A stretch of DNA of 64,000 nucleotides from the NCBI RefSeq assembly GCF_027943255.1, contig NC_072895.1:85376001-85440000 (forward strand), read 5' to 3'. The notes under the pieces are model-generated. The model was not told where the DNA came from and did not search any database. It worked only from the letters and a program-made list of their open reading frames with translations. The stretch comes from Anastrepha obliqua (lineage: Eukaryota; Arthropoda; Insecta; Diptera; Tephritidae). The translations under genes were made by a program, and so were the position numbers. Below, one piece after another: positions 1 through 11,084 of the stretch (the stretch's first letter is position 1; every line of letters begins with the position of its first letter).

Positions 1-937
1 TATCGAAGACGTAATTTTATGTTCAACCTTTTATTGGAAAGAACGTTCCTGTAATTGAAGAAAGCTTCCCTCGCTTCTTCAATCCGACAGCAAATTTCTC
101 TGTCATTTGTCGGATTGTCATATACTACATACATAAATGTTTGAATTGGTTATTTATTGAGAGTTTTTTGAAACAACCATTAATTTGGTTTTTTGGGTGT
201 TAATACTTAGGCCGTATTGCAGACCTTTTCCGCTGTCTTCTTTAAGGAGATATTGAAGGTCATTAATTTTGTCAGCCAATATTGTGGTGCCATCGGCAAA
301 TCGTATGTTATTTATTATTTCACCGTTGACTCTTATTCCTAAGTTGACTGATGCCAAAGCTCCTTCAAATATATATTCCGAGTATAAATTGAAGAGCATT
401 GGTGATAAAACACGGCGAACTCCTCTTTCGATTGAAACATCACTCGTCACATCATTTTGTAGTTTTACGTTCGCAGTTTGGCCCCAATACAAGTTGGAAA
501 TGCACCTTATTTCTTTTTCTTTAATGTCCATTTGCCTTACAATCTCAAATAGTTTTGTGTGCAGTACCTTATCAAAAGCCTTTTCATAGTCAATGAAGCA
601 TATAAAAATATCTTTCTGGACATCTTTACAGTTTTGTACTAGGACTTGTTTGAATCCAAATTGTGTACGACCCATTGATTGTTCGCATTTTGTAAATAAA
701 CGGTTGAGAAGGATCTTAAGGAATATTTTCACGCCATGACTCATTAAACTAATGAGTCGGTAATCATCGCATTTGTTAGCTCTGGATTTTTTAGGCAACG
801 GCACGAAGGTCGACCGTAGCCACTCTTTTAGATATACACCATAATCGTATATTTTATTAAATATTTGACCATCATTATATATTTTCTTCATCTACAAGTT
901 TATATAATTCAGCTGGAATTTCATCCGGTCCTACGGA
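1..937 (-). pseudogene. LINE reverse-transcriptase fragment, left end cut by window
   Basis: A minus-strand reading frame is open from 891 to 154 and continues in the same sense to about 937, where GPDEIPAELYKL can be read past a stop. It carries reverse-transcriptase motifs of a non-LTR retrotransposon: an RT domain start (STFVPLPKK), the first catalytic block FIDYEKAFDKVLH, and the region that should hold the second catalytic motif. There the expected F/YADD reads FADG, so one catalytic aspartate is lost and the copy is inactive. The element appears to run on to the left out of the window. The endonuclease half is absent to the right. Clade assignment is uncertain. Confidence 0.8.
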
Positions 938-1081
938 TTATTTTTTTATTTTTATTCTATTCTTATTTCTTACAGACTATGAAAAACAGATTAATGCTAA
1001 ATAATTTAATACAAATAAATTAAACTTATAATTTATTAGTTTTATTGTAATGAATGAAAGAAAAAGGTAACATTTCTTATA

Positions 1082-1608
1082 ATGGTCTATGGATAAGTTC
1101 GTGCGGTTTTACAACAGATGGCGTAACTTGATTATTATTCCATCGATCCACATTTCCAAACATTCATTGGAGAGCTACTTTCGTAAGGCACAAACGTCAG
1201 TATAAGTTTTTTATTTGAAGCGTAAACAACAATATTTTTACCACACTTGAAGATGTCGAATTTCGTGCCAAATAATGTGTTTTTGCGGGGAATTCTTTAA
1301 TATGAAGAAAAAAGCAGCCGAAAGTCATCGTATCTTGGTGGAAGTTTATGGTGAGCATGCTCTAGCTGAGCGAACGTGCCAGAAGTGGTTTGCACGCTTT
1401 AAAAGTGGTGATTTTGGCCGCGCCGCCAAAGTTCATGGATACCGAATTGGAGGAATTGCTCGATCAAGATCCGGCTCAAACGCAAGAAGAGGTTGCAAAA
1501 ACTTTGGGAGTTGATCAATCAACCATTTCCAAACGTTTAAAAGCCATGGGAATGATCCGAAATTCAAATTTCGAAAAAAAAACCGCACGAACTTATTCAT
1601 AGACCTAT
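1082..1608 (+). mobile_element. internally deleted mariner element (family M1)
   Basis: Inverted ends (ATGGTCTATGGATAAGTTCG at the left, its near reverse complement at the right) are flanked by TA at 1080-1081 and 1609-1610, the mariner/Tc1 target duplication. The 527 bp interior holds only the N-terminal DNA-binding part of a mariner transposase. The reading frame starts near 1254 (MSNFVPNN), is broken by a stop near 1302, and continues with the HTH region (AERTCQKWFARFKSGDFG) and the second HTH (LGVDQSTISKRLKAMGMIR). The DDE catalytic domain is missing. The copy at 41816-42767 carries the same N-terminus nearly residue for residue and retains more of the gene, so this is a non-autonomous deletion derivative. 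Confidence 0.88.
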
Positions 1609-1928
1609 TAATTTACAGAGAAAAATTATTAGATAATACTAAGAGTTTAGTTCAACAATTCATTTAGTACCAATTTGAGGTGGTTCTTTGTTGAAGAAAA
1701 ATCTAGACCAATATGATTTGCAAGCGAATTAAATGCTACCAAAGTTCTAGAAATCGGAGCATCGGAGCATCCATAACCAGAAATAGCATGATTCCATATG
1801 TTTTGCTGAGGAATATTGAAATTATTTCTCCCGAGTAGCAATGAGGAGCCAATGACCCCACTTATCAAATCAAAAAGCCAAGTGATGGAGAGAATAGTCC
1901 TTCTAATATCTAGTGTTTTTAGGTTTTC
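1609..1928. other. no recognisable gene
   Basis: This 320 bp spacer between the mariner derivative and the SINE holds a 73-codon open frame on the minus strand (1868-1647) that I cannot assign to any family. No repeats or RNA genes are seen. Confidence 0.3.
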
Positions 1929-1937
1929 TATAATAAG

Positions 1938-2258
1938 GCGGCCGCCGTAGCCGAATGGGTTGGTGCGTGATCACCATTCGGAATTCACTGAGAGGTCGTT
2001 GGTTCGAATCTCGGTGAAAGCAAAATTAATAAAAAACATTTTTCTAATAGCGGTCGCCCCTCGGCAGGCAATGGCAAACCTCCGAGTGTATTTCCGCCAT
2101 GAAAAAGCTCCTCATAAAAATATCTGCCGTTCGGAATCAGCTTGAAACTGTAGGTCCCTCCATTTGTGGAACAACATCAAGACGCACACCACAAATAGGA
2201 GGAGGAGGTCGGCCAAACACCTAACAGAAGTGTACGCGCCAATTATTTATTTTTTTTT
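1938..2258 (+). mobile_element. tRNA-derived SINE, full-length copy
   Basis: The 5' part is tRNA-like: an A box (TAGCCGAATGGGTTGG) near 1950 and a B box (GGTTCGAATCTC) near 2000 give an internal RNA polymerase III promoter. The tRNA-unrelated body contains the segments CTCCGAGTGTATTTCCGCCA, GGTCCCTCCATTTGTGG and AGACGCACACC. The 3' end is GTACGCGCCAATTATT followed by a T-rich tail. A 9 bp direct repeat, TATAATAAG, flanks the copy at 1929-1937 and 2259-2267, as expected for LINE-mediated retroposition. Other copies or fragments lie at about 20800, 24755, 32090, 32363, 39889 and 62817. Confidence 0.9.
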
Positions 2259-2267
2259 TATAATAAG

Positions 2268-3005
2268 CCAATAGTTGCATTTCATTTGGCCACCAATGTA
2301 TGTCAATGCATTTCAGGTAGGTATCCAGTTGATATTTAAGTTTCTTTTCAAAACTTTAGTTTTGCTTAGTTAATTTCCGATCTCAGTTTTAGTTGGTCGG
2401 CGTACTACACAACTTTCTTTTTCCCTTTTATAATTATTTGGAGCGCAAAGTGAAAGGAAGAAAGCTGGTGCTAACTCCTGAATTGTCAACACTCATCTGT
2501 ATATATCTGTAGGTGCACATGTGTACTATGTATATAGCTAGCCATATACTTTAGCCATATACATTTAAAACTATTCGGGATTTACATAACTACACTGCAA
2601 CATATCGATGCTTGTATCTATTGCCTACGATTATCTACTTTACATACCTGTTTGCTTAACCCAAATGAGCTTTAAACGTTTTAGTAGAAGCAAATATTTA
2701 CATAGCATACATACACACATACACATGTATTTGTATACCTTTTTACTAACCATCTCTGTATAACACAATATTGTCCCATTTGTGTAAATAAGGTCACATT
2801 TGAGTGGATCCTAGTCGTTTGATGGAATAGTTATTATGTATGTTTGTATATTTGTTAAGAGACAGTTTGGGGATGTTAATTTAGGCTAACCGACGCGACT
2901 TACGAATCATTTTTGTTCTGGCGTTGGGCCAAGAAATTCAGTAGTTTGTTAAGCGTTGGGATCTAAAACGTACCCCTACAGAATTAATCAGCTGAATAAA
3001 AAGTT
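2268..3005. other. AT-rich sequence without recognisable gene
   Basis: The stretch is A+T-rich with short TATG/CATA microsatellite-like runs around 2500-2740. I see no open frame of note, no repeat shared with the rest of the window and no RNA gene. Confidence 0.3.
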
Positions 3006-3613
3006 AGAGGTATACCATCGTCAATCATTTATTGAGAGGTAAAAAACGAACCACTTTAGTTCGTTCCAACTTTTGTATGTCCTTCCAATCAATCGCATTA
3101 CGGGTGATGTCGTTCGGGTCTCTTGTTAAATGTGTCCAAGCCACCTCCATTTTCTTTTGAATACTTCCATTCGCATTGTAGTTTGGTTAGTCATAGCTCA
3201 TACGTTTTGTTTGGATATGGTGTTGGGTCAGAAGATGCGAAGTGCTGTACGGAGGCAACGGTTCACAAATACTTGTAAGCACCACAAATCTGTGGCTGCA
3301 AGATTCCAAGTTTCGCAGCCGTTCAATAGGGTGGATGATCGCAGAGGATTTCCAGACATCTTGAAGAGAGCCAAATGCCTATTTTGCTTTACTTATGCGA
3401 TTTTTAATATCTTCTTTTCAGCCTCTGCGTGAACACATAGTACTACCCATATACCAAGAGGAGCTAACTTCTTCAAGCTCAGTACCGTCGACCTTAAATT
3501 TGTGTGTACAGATCGAATTTAAACGCATTACTTTGGTTTTACCGATATTTATTTCGAAACCTACTTTCGCGCTGTTTCTTTTACTAGTGTTAGTTTTTTC
3601 GACATATCAGTAA
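3006..3613 (-). pseudogene. LINE reverse-transcriptase C-terminal fragment
   Basis: Read on the minus strand, this encodes the end of a non-LTR reverse transcriptase: GKTKVMRLNS (the primer-grip-like block after the YADD motif), EVSSSWYMGSTM (usually YLGS), KNRISKAK, and near the end WRWLGHI, the typical tail block of this LINE group. Several stops interrupt it and the catalytic part upstream is missing. It is an inactive fragment, probably of a different family from the one at 1-937. Confidence 0.72.
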
Positions 3614-3880
3614 AGGTGTTATATATTTCGCGAATTTTAGATCGATTTGCAAAACCTGGTAAAGCCCGAGTTCGAAAACACCAAATGATAGAAAATTTTG
3701 TCTCCACACTAGAAATGTAGGAGAATGTGCTCGGATAAATACCTAACGGACGTGTACGCGCAAATTTTATAGTCGTATAAGACTCTTGCCTTTTATATTT
3801 TGCGTCCTTGCAACAACTATGTGTGATGAGTGTAATTCGAAATTTTTATCGAGAACTTTGGTAATTTTTAGAAAAAACTA

Positions 3881-4507
3881 CAGGGCCCGCCATCTATCGT
3901 TACGGATTTGAACTAGGTATTATTTGAAGAATGGTAACAATTAGCTGTCATCTGATTTGACAGAAAATTAGTTTTATTCTTCCGCTGAACGAAAATGGTT
4001 GTGTATACGCTCAAAGAACGCTGGGAAATATTGCGACATTACTTTGAAAATCATGGTAATGTTGCAGAATGTGTACGAAAATTACGTACGGCAAGGGGAA
4101 GAAGAAAAGCACCGAATGAAGCGTATGTGCGTTACTTTGCGAAAAAAGTAAGAGAAACTGGGTTGCTTATTGACAAACTGCGATTTGACGCCGTTGGATT
4201 ATCATCTTTGGTATGCCGTCAAAGACCAGTATTATGCCAACAAACCAGCAACAATTGATGCACTGAAGAACAACATACGCGATGTTATAGCTGAAATACA
4301 GCCGCATACAATCGAAAATGTGTTGAAAAATTGGACCGATCGTATGGGATGGTGCATGGCTAGCCGAGGCAACCATATGAATGAAGTTGTGTTCCATCAT
4401 TAACCGGAAGGATTGTACTTCAAAATAAAAAAAACAGTTTTGAAAAATATTGAGTAGTTTCTTTTTTATAGCATTTTTAATTCCGTAAAGTTATATGGCG
4501 GACCCTA
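3881..4507 (+). mobile_element. non-autonomous IS630/mariner-like element (DUF4817-type transposase remnant)
   Basis: Inverted ends (CAGGGCCCGCCATCTATCG left; reverse complement TAGGGTCCGCCATATAACT right) are flanked by TA at 3879-3880 and 4508-4509. The N-terminal frame from 3995 (MVVYTLKERWEILRHYFENH) is the helix-turn-helix region of DUF4817-type transposases. After a deletion the C-terminus follows in another frame from 4170, with LTPLDYHLW holding the last catalytic acidic residue and ending SRGNHMNEVVFHH. The middle of the DDE domain is missing. It is nested inside a mariner of another family. Confidence 0.85.
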
Positions 4508-5282
4508 TACATATAATATAACGTTTTGACTTACGAGCATTATTTGTTCTGTTTTCAAAGGAGTTGAAAAATTCATCTCGCCTAAAAGATGGAATTAACT
4601 CGTGAACATTTTTGGGCAATGATTTCTAATGATTTTTGTCGTGGATGCTAGAGGCAGAACTACATTGATCAGCTTACTTCAACTTTTGGCGTTGAAAGGC
4701 TGTCTCAAAAAATTCCAAAGTGACCGCCGAACCTTGCAACATGAATTTCGTGAAGATGGCTTAAAAACGATTGATGCGTTAGAAACAATCAATGTTGTGG
4801 ATGCGATAGAGGCATCCTTGGGCATTAGTGGATATGTGTGATATGGCATGAGCATTTGTTCCCGTTGGATACCGTATAATTTGATAGTTCTCCAAAAAAA
4901 AAAAGACTCCTGCCGATTGGTGTAAAGAAAGTTTGAAGAACTTCAGCCGCGGTGATTCGAAGCACGTTTATAACACCATAACACGTGACGAGTCTGAGAT
5001 CTATGTCAAAAACAAAGCAGCGATGGATAGTATGGGTGCCCAAGACGAGCTCAACCAAACAAAAGTGATTCGTGGAAAACTGGTCGCCTGATTTTTCGGA
5101 AAATCTGATCATTTCACAACTGTATCGCTAGAAACTTAAAACAGTCAAACGAAAAGTTTTCGGAGAATTACGGAACACCTTCCGCCGAAGACGAATCATC
5201 CTTCACCAAGACAATGCGAGCTCGTAGGTATGTATGACCTCCTACAAGAGAGTTTTGGAGCACTCTAGAGATCAAATTAATA

Positions 5283-5425
5283 GATGGTGATTGTAGTAGT
5301 TGTATCAGCTTAAACATTTCCCATACATATACGGAGAATGCTGCTGAAGTGACAGTCGTTGGGCGGATATAAATTTGGGTCGTTCCGGTAAAGTGTTGCA
5401 GAACCGACTGTCGTGGACACGTCTT
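5283..5425 (+). repeat. interspersed repeat R-A, copy 1
   Basis: This copy begins with a degenerate GTTGTT-type run, then a short near-palindrome around TTTCCCATACATATACGGAG, the phrase GAATGCTGCTG, GTGACAGTCGTTGG, GGATATAAATT, GTCGTTCCGGTAA and GAACCGACTGTCGTGG. The same ordered phrases recur at 37482-37613, 41681-41810 and 48258-48325. Its position interrupts the mariner transposase between the second and third catalytic blocks, so it inserted into that mariner. No coding potential is seen. Confidence 0.65.
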
Positions 5426-5839
5426 CAAATTATTGCGTAATCCGCCGATCAAAACTGATTTGGTACTTAATGATTTTTGTTTTCCTCCTGAACATTAAAA
5501 ATAAAATGCGAGGTTAGCATTTTCTCCACGCTTGAAGAAGCTGTTAGCAGCTCGTTCTGAGAGGCAAAAACGCTTTGAAAATTGGTTCAAGTGAATGCAG
5601 AACTGTATTCTCACTCTATTTGTACCCAAATTAAAAAATCATTGTACTTTCAATTTCATCGGCGACACTGACGAAAAAATTCAGTGATAAACCGCCAGTA
5701 ATGGAACATTTAATTGAAAACTTTTCCACATACAGCTAAGTTAAAAACTACAAGAAAATTTACCCAAAAGAATTGGTTTATGTGCATGTAAATAGCAGTG
5801 ATTTCTATACATACGTATGTGCTTAACTGTTTGTATGTA

Positions 5840-7047
5840 TCAGGTCAGTCCATAAGTGCGTGCGTGTTTTAAAGGTGGTTTTAAAATTAATAAAAAAGAT
5901 GTTTTAAGTATTTATTAATCAATAATATATTTTCCTTCATTATTTACAATGTCTTCCCAATGTTTAGGCAAATTTTTAATTCCCTGCTCAAAAAATGTTT
6001 TTCCTTGGCGCCAAAATACGCTTCGATATCCCTTTTTATAGTTTCTTTTGAGGAGTAGTTCTTGTTACTCATATGGGATTGAAGTCCACGGAAAAGATGA
6101 TAATCACAAGGTGCTATATCCGGAGAGTATGGTGGATGCGGCATTAGCCCCCATCCGAACTCGTCCCGCTTGCCTAATGTTTGCCTTGCGGTATGAGGTC
6201 TTGCGTTGTCGTGGTGAAAAAAAACTTTGCGTCTCTTCACTAAAGACGGCCGATTTTTTTTAAGTGCCTCATTCAGGTTTGATAGCTGATGAGAATAATA
6301 ATCAGCAGTTATCGTCTGGTTTGGTTCCAGAAGTTCATAATAAACAATACCGGCCATATGCCACCAAATAGACAGGAGAATCTTCTTTGGGTGAAAGCCA
6401 TCTCTAGGGGTCGGTTCTGGTGTTTCATCTTCATCTAACTATTGGCGTTTGCGAACAGGATTATTGTAAAGTACCCATTTTTCATCACCAGTAACGATAC
6501 GGTTAAAAAACTTTAATTTTCAAGCCGTTGCAGAAGCTGAGAACACACATTCACTCTCTGCTAAAGGTTGGCGACGGAAAGTCTATGCGGAACCCATTTT
6601 CCCAGCTTTGAAACCTTTCCCAACTGAACCAGGTGCCTGTGAACTGTTCCATGCGATGAATTTAACTGTCAAATTTGGCTCAGCTTCCATGAGTTTGAGC
6701 AAGGCGTCGCAGTTACCACTTCGGAATTTTGAAAACCACTTTTGCGCAGTCCTTACACTCACGGTGTTCTCTCTATGAGCAGTGTTTATTTCTGCAGCAG
6801 CAGTTGTTGCATTTTTATCACTTTTATAAAAAAATACAAAATATGCCTCGTATACGCGTTCGAAGATTCCATTTTATTTTTTAACAACACGTGCTTCTAT
6901 CCGCGATTAAAATCACTTGTTGAATGCACAATATATCAAAGAAAATATAAATAGCTCCGTTGTATTCCGTGAATAATTTTTTGTATGCAAAAATCGTACA
7001 AAAGTAAAATTATGGTAAAATACGCACGAACTTATGGATTGACCTGA
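5840..7047 (-). mobile_element. mariner element, near full length (family M2)
   Basis: Terminal inverted repeats (TCAGGTCAGTCCATAAG at the left, matching TCAGGTCAATCCATAAG at the right) are flanked by TA at 5838-5839 and 7048-7049; the 1208 bp length is typical of mariner. The transposase reads on the minus strand. The first catalytic block TGDEKWVLYNN lies near 6480-6510. The frame 6357-5944 holds the second block HDNARPHTA and the third SPDIAPCDYHLF, with 34 residues between the two aspartates (DD34D). Stops and frameshifts precede it (for example after VRKRQ), so it is inactive. A fragment of the same family is at 43299-43611. Confidence 0.9.
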
Positions 7048-7049
7048 TA

Positions 7050-8130
7050 CATATACTCGTACACGTACTCTCTCGCATATAACAAGTACATAGAAGTCTT
7101 TATAATTAAGCATAAAGAATATGTTCGAGTAAAGGCGAAGCTGTGAATGGAAACTTCAACGACACTGTAAGTAATGAAGATTCATACATGAAAATACACA
7201 AGTGCTTTTAATAGGCATAGAAAGTAAATAGCATAATAGAAAAAAGAGAAAAAATAAGAAATTAAATGAGCGAAACAACACTCAGTATCAAAACACTGCA
7301 GAAATATGGAAATACACAGCATTCAAGTGTATAGAATGCATAATGAAATAAAGCTGCATGGAAAGGAAATTTCTAATGCGTGAGTAAGTAGAGCAACTGT
7401 GAGTAAAATGACTTCTGCATTGCACTGCGTTGCAAATGCCAAAGGCGAAGGCGAAGGCGGAAATTTTCAAACGCTTTGCATATTATGCGACGACGATCAC
7501 CGATGACTGGCTGATGCAGTGTGGCGAACAACCGTGCACTCAGTTCCCATCTCAGTTGCGCTGGCTTTATTGATGTCAGCAAGTCAAAGACCTTGTACGC
7601 GCGCCAACAATAGAAAACGCCAGCAAGCTGCGAGTATAAGGAAGCCGAGGCAACATGCCATGCAGCATATGTGCACATGTAAGTATGTAAAGTTAAACAT
7701 TCTTACTTATGAAAATTGTTTATGCTGCAAGTGCTGTGCAACAAATTTACCGACTTATAAACAATGAAGTTTACAAGAAGAAATAAACCCTTTATAGCAA
7801 GAAAAATTAATTCGATTGAGACATATTGAAATGTACGAAAATTGTTGAAAGTATTTTGGTTACAGCTCTCAAGAATAATTATAAAATTTGAAGTGTGGTG
7901 TCGAGGTCGATACTCTGCCTGCAGACCATTTAAAGTTGGTCGTGGACGCGGCTTAATGCAGGCTTTTCTCACATCAGCTGTTTCGGCAGTGCACCAGTAG
8001 GCAGGTTTGCATTTGCAACCATATCTACATCTTGGCATCGATGCATCACAAGCGGTTTGTATCTGGGACTCCATGTGTTTCCCTATACCAACTGCACTCG
8101 TAGCAGGAAGGTAAGCATCATCCCAAACCG
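7050..8130. other. no recognisable gene
   Basis: This kilobase is more balanced in base composition than its surroundings (notably 7390-7700 and 7900-8060). Open frames of 80-120 codons exist on both strands, but none resembles a known family and none shows convincing splice sites. Confidence 0.25.
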
Positions 8131-8132
8131 AA

Positions 8133-8823
8133 CTAAGACCGTTTTTTCCATTTTTGTCGCGTCTTCCATTTTCCAGAGTGTCGCCCCTCCTCCTGGTTTG
8201 GTATTATTATGGCTAGATGATCACTCTGCGTGTAGATGGACTTCTCTACCCTCCGGACAATTATGGACCGGCCTCTGCTGCAATCGAAAGCTAATGTTTC
8301 GGGGGCATTAAGTAATGCAAGATCCATTGCCATGAAGGTTTCTTCCATCAACCCGCCCCTTGGCTTTGTATGCATGCTGCCCCATGTTATAGACCCAGCG
8401 TTAAAGTCCCCAGTAACGAGGATTCGACGCTTCCCTCTTAGCTCACTAACCATATCGCCGCTAGCATTTCAGAGTCCACCATCCAACTGTAAGAGATGAT
8501 GTTTTCGTAGAGTTGGCAAAGAAGAGCATCATCCACATTGTTTTCAGCGAGCGTTTGCCAAAATAGGTATTGGGCTTCTCGGCAGTGGTTGGTATTAAGT
8601 TGAAATATCTTCGTACCTTAAGTTTGTGCACATAGACTCTGTGTATATTTTCTAAAGCTTTTTCCATAGCCGCACGGCAGGTTGGTGCTTTTAAATCCTT
8701 GCTCATCTTGAGTTCGACCGCAAGTCTACCTTTTTGTGTAGGCGGCATGGGTTTTAACTTTTCGCTAAGGTCTTTGAGCTGTACGATATTTTTCCCTAAC
8801 CGCAGTATGTCCGCGTATGCCAT
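8133..8823 (-). pseudogene. R1-like LINE fragment (ORF1 end plus endonuclease)
   Basis: The minus-strand frame 8823-8461 (MAYADILRLGKNIVQLKDL, then TQKGRLAVEL) resembles the gag-like ORF1 domain of R1/LOA-group elements. It is followed in another frame (8453-8133) by an apurinic-type endonuclease segment: RILVTGDFNAGSITWGS with the GDFNA motif, and YTQSDHLAIII with the SDH active-site motif. RT is absent. The joining of ORF1 to the middle of the endonuclease indicates a deletion. It is inactive. Confidence 0.7.
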
Positions 8824-9119
8824 ACCATCTGACTTTTTTCGATGATAATCGCATCTGATCTGACTCTTATAGATCTGCCACCTTTTTTACTTTTCATAGG
8901 TTTCTTGTTTTGGTCTTTCGTCTATTCTTCTTTGATTGCATTAATCGATTGAAGTCATTCAAACCGCTGTACCTACCATCCTAAACAATATAAAATATAT
9001 TGAAGAACATAGATAGGTTGCTTGATAAATTTGAAAAGCACGCAAAATTGTGTATGTATGTTTAAAACTGAGCAGAAGGCAAATATTAAATTAATAAGTA
9101 AATATTAGTGTCAATATAT

Positions 9120-10130
9120 ACACGGATTGTATCCATATGTTTCGGTTCTTCTTGGAATAGAGAGTGTTTGTTCTAGAAGAGCGCGGATTTCCTTTTCCTA
9201 TACTAGTCGTTTCTTTCTCGTGCTAACCGGTGCCAGTTGGACACACCAAGTGAAGCCAAGTCCTTCTCCATCTGATCATTTCAACGCAAAGGAGGCCTTC
9301 CTCTTACTCTAGTACCACCGGCTGGTACCGCATTGAATACTTTCAGCGCCGGAGCGTTTGTTTCCATTAGGGCGAAAGACCTAATATGCGGAGCTGCTGG
9401 ATCGTTATTCGTTGCACAGTATTTGTGTCGCCGTAAAGTGCATGCAGCTCATTGTTCCATCACTGGCCCTACTCGCAGTTTTTTTCTCGAACACTCGTTC
9501 AAGCTTCTGCGCCTTGCAATAGAAAAGACATGATGAGAGACTTATAAAATGTTAGTTTTGTTCGTCAAGAGAGGATTTTACGACTCAATTGCCTACTTAG
9601 TCCAAAGTAGCACCTGTTGGCAAGAGATTCTCCGTTGGATTTCAAGGCTGACATTATTATCGGCGGTAATGCTGGTTCCTAAACAAACGAAGTACAAATG
9701 AAGCAGTAAAATCACCAATATCAAATTCAGACATCGTGATATATAAACATCTCCTTTTCGTGACAATGTGTGTCCATTCTTCTTTCATGGGTATTTTCCC
9801 AAGACTTTTAGCGTTGGCCAGCCCCTCAAGCTCTTCGCATTCACACATTTTGACCTCTCGTTTCTTCTTTCTGATAATATCAGACATAATATGTCTCTGT
9901 TCCTTTCTCAACTCCCGTTAGCGATCCCACGTGGCTCGCATTGCACCCAATGATACCTTCCTTTCTTCCGCCAGGAGCGTGACATTCCTCGTCGTATCAA
10001 CTGTTTTTCGAGGTCGCCGAAATTCGATTTTATATTCAGCAGCTCCATTGCTCATGCAAGCCGGCTAGTTGGCAAACACTCTCTGAGAGCGGAAGTAAGG
10101 GTCGAGTGTGAGACTTTATTTTTGTGCCAC
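9120..10130 (-). pseudogene. LINE fragment of the same family as 30300-31745 and 43612-44820
   Basis: The left part, read on the minus strand, gives the RT C-terminal region with NVSLEIQRRIS and further on ALKVFNAVPAGGTRVRGRPP and DLASLGVSNWHRLARERN, almost the same as the tail of the plus-strand copy at 30300-31745. The right part (about 9720-10130) includes IIRKKKREVKMCECEELEGL, matching IIRKKKREAEIRECGELEML in the endonuclease-side copy at 43723-43908. The catalytic RT core between them is deleted. Confidence 0.72.
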
Positions 10131-11084
10131 CGCAAAAAAATCGCTATCATTTGTTTGTTTACTCAGTGCCAGCTGATTTCGAATACTACTTTTTTATGAT
10201 GGATTCACTGTTGTGTGTATATTTCCAGCAGCCTAGAGTAAAAGTATGAAAGAGTTTGTAAGTTCTAGCAAATGCATGTGTATGACTTCAAGCGAAACTT
10301 GCTTCCATGGTAGTCTATTAGAGTCTGAACTGAATAACCAATTTTATCTCACATGACTCACGATCTCCTCCTTTTCTAAAACAGTTTAAAACTTCATGCA
10401 TATATAAATACACTGGTGGCATGTGGCAGTGCAACAGACAAACAGAACACTCTAGTGCAAACCAGTAAAAACAGCTGCACTGTAACCATCGCAGTCAACT
10501 GTAACTACAACCAAATGTTGTGGTATGTATCATAGTTGATTGCTGCGCCACAATTTCTACTATCAAGCGAATATCCATTCGAGCACTTGTCTTGCGTCGT
10601 TGATGGCTTTCATAGTAACTTTAAGTTATAATTCCCGCATTTTTTGCTGCTAGAATTAGAATGAGGCTCACATATGTACATTCTTATGCACTGTAAAACC
10701 TCGATAATACGAAGTAGAGAGGATTGATAAAATTCTTCGATCACTATGATGATCACTACTTAACTGGATTTTTTGATTAAGATTAGGTTATTGCCGTCTA
10801 AGCCAGACAGCAAGCGGAAGCAAAGTGAGTAAACAGATCTCCTGTGGGGGTGACTGTATTCACGAACATATGACAGGCACGAACGCCTCAAGACGAACCC
10901 AAACAGACGACAATTCGATATCGAGCAACGATATTGCAACTTTCCGATGCCCCATCAGTCACAAAGCAATGGTAGCTATTAATAGGGGTTATACCCAATG
11001 CGGAATTAGGAGAGGAACCTGGTACTTGGTGCGTCTAAAAGGCATAAACACGGCTCCACCTTGATGAAATGCTTTTAGCAGCCC
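10131..11084. other. no recognisable gene
   Basis: No family could be assigned. The 79-codon plus-strand frame at 10825-11064 may be the reverse of the degraded downstream part of the adjoining minus-strand LINE. There is a short GAGAATATATACCAG direct duplication just to the right (11110-11180). Confidence 0.25.

Larger units (their letters stand above)
3781..5665 (+). mobile_element. decayed SETMAR-type mariner, copy 1, with two nested insertions
   Basis: The start matches copy 2 at 18843 (CTTGCCTTTTATATTTTGCG here against CTACCTTTTAAATTTTGCAC there). The match stops at 3880, where a TA-flanked element is inserted, and resumes at 4508. The transposase begins near 4589 with MELTREHFW and continues with remnants of the HTH (CIDQL-TSTFG, REIEASLGIS), the first catalytic block near 4980-5040 and SDLVLNDFCF around 5452-5484, which corresponds to SPDLAPNDFFLF. 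A second insertion lies at about 5283-5425. The C-terminal part (FSTLEEAV) follows near 5520. Many frameshifts and stops make it non-functional. Confidence 0.75.

Noticed and set aside
1950..2015. A genuine tRNA gene
   Set aside because: A and B boxes are present, but the acceptor and anticodon stems are not intact and the same sequence recurs with a SINE body in several places.
5231..5452. Minus-strand 94-codon frame
   Set aside because: It spans repeat R-A and adjoining mariner sequence, so it cannot be a gene of its own.
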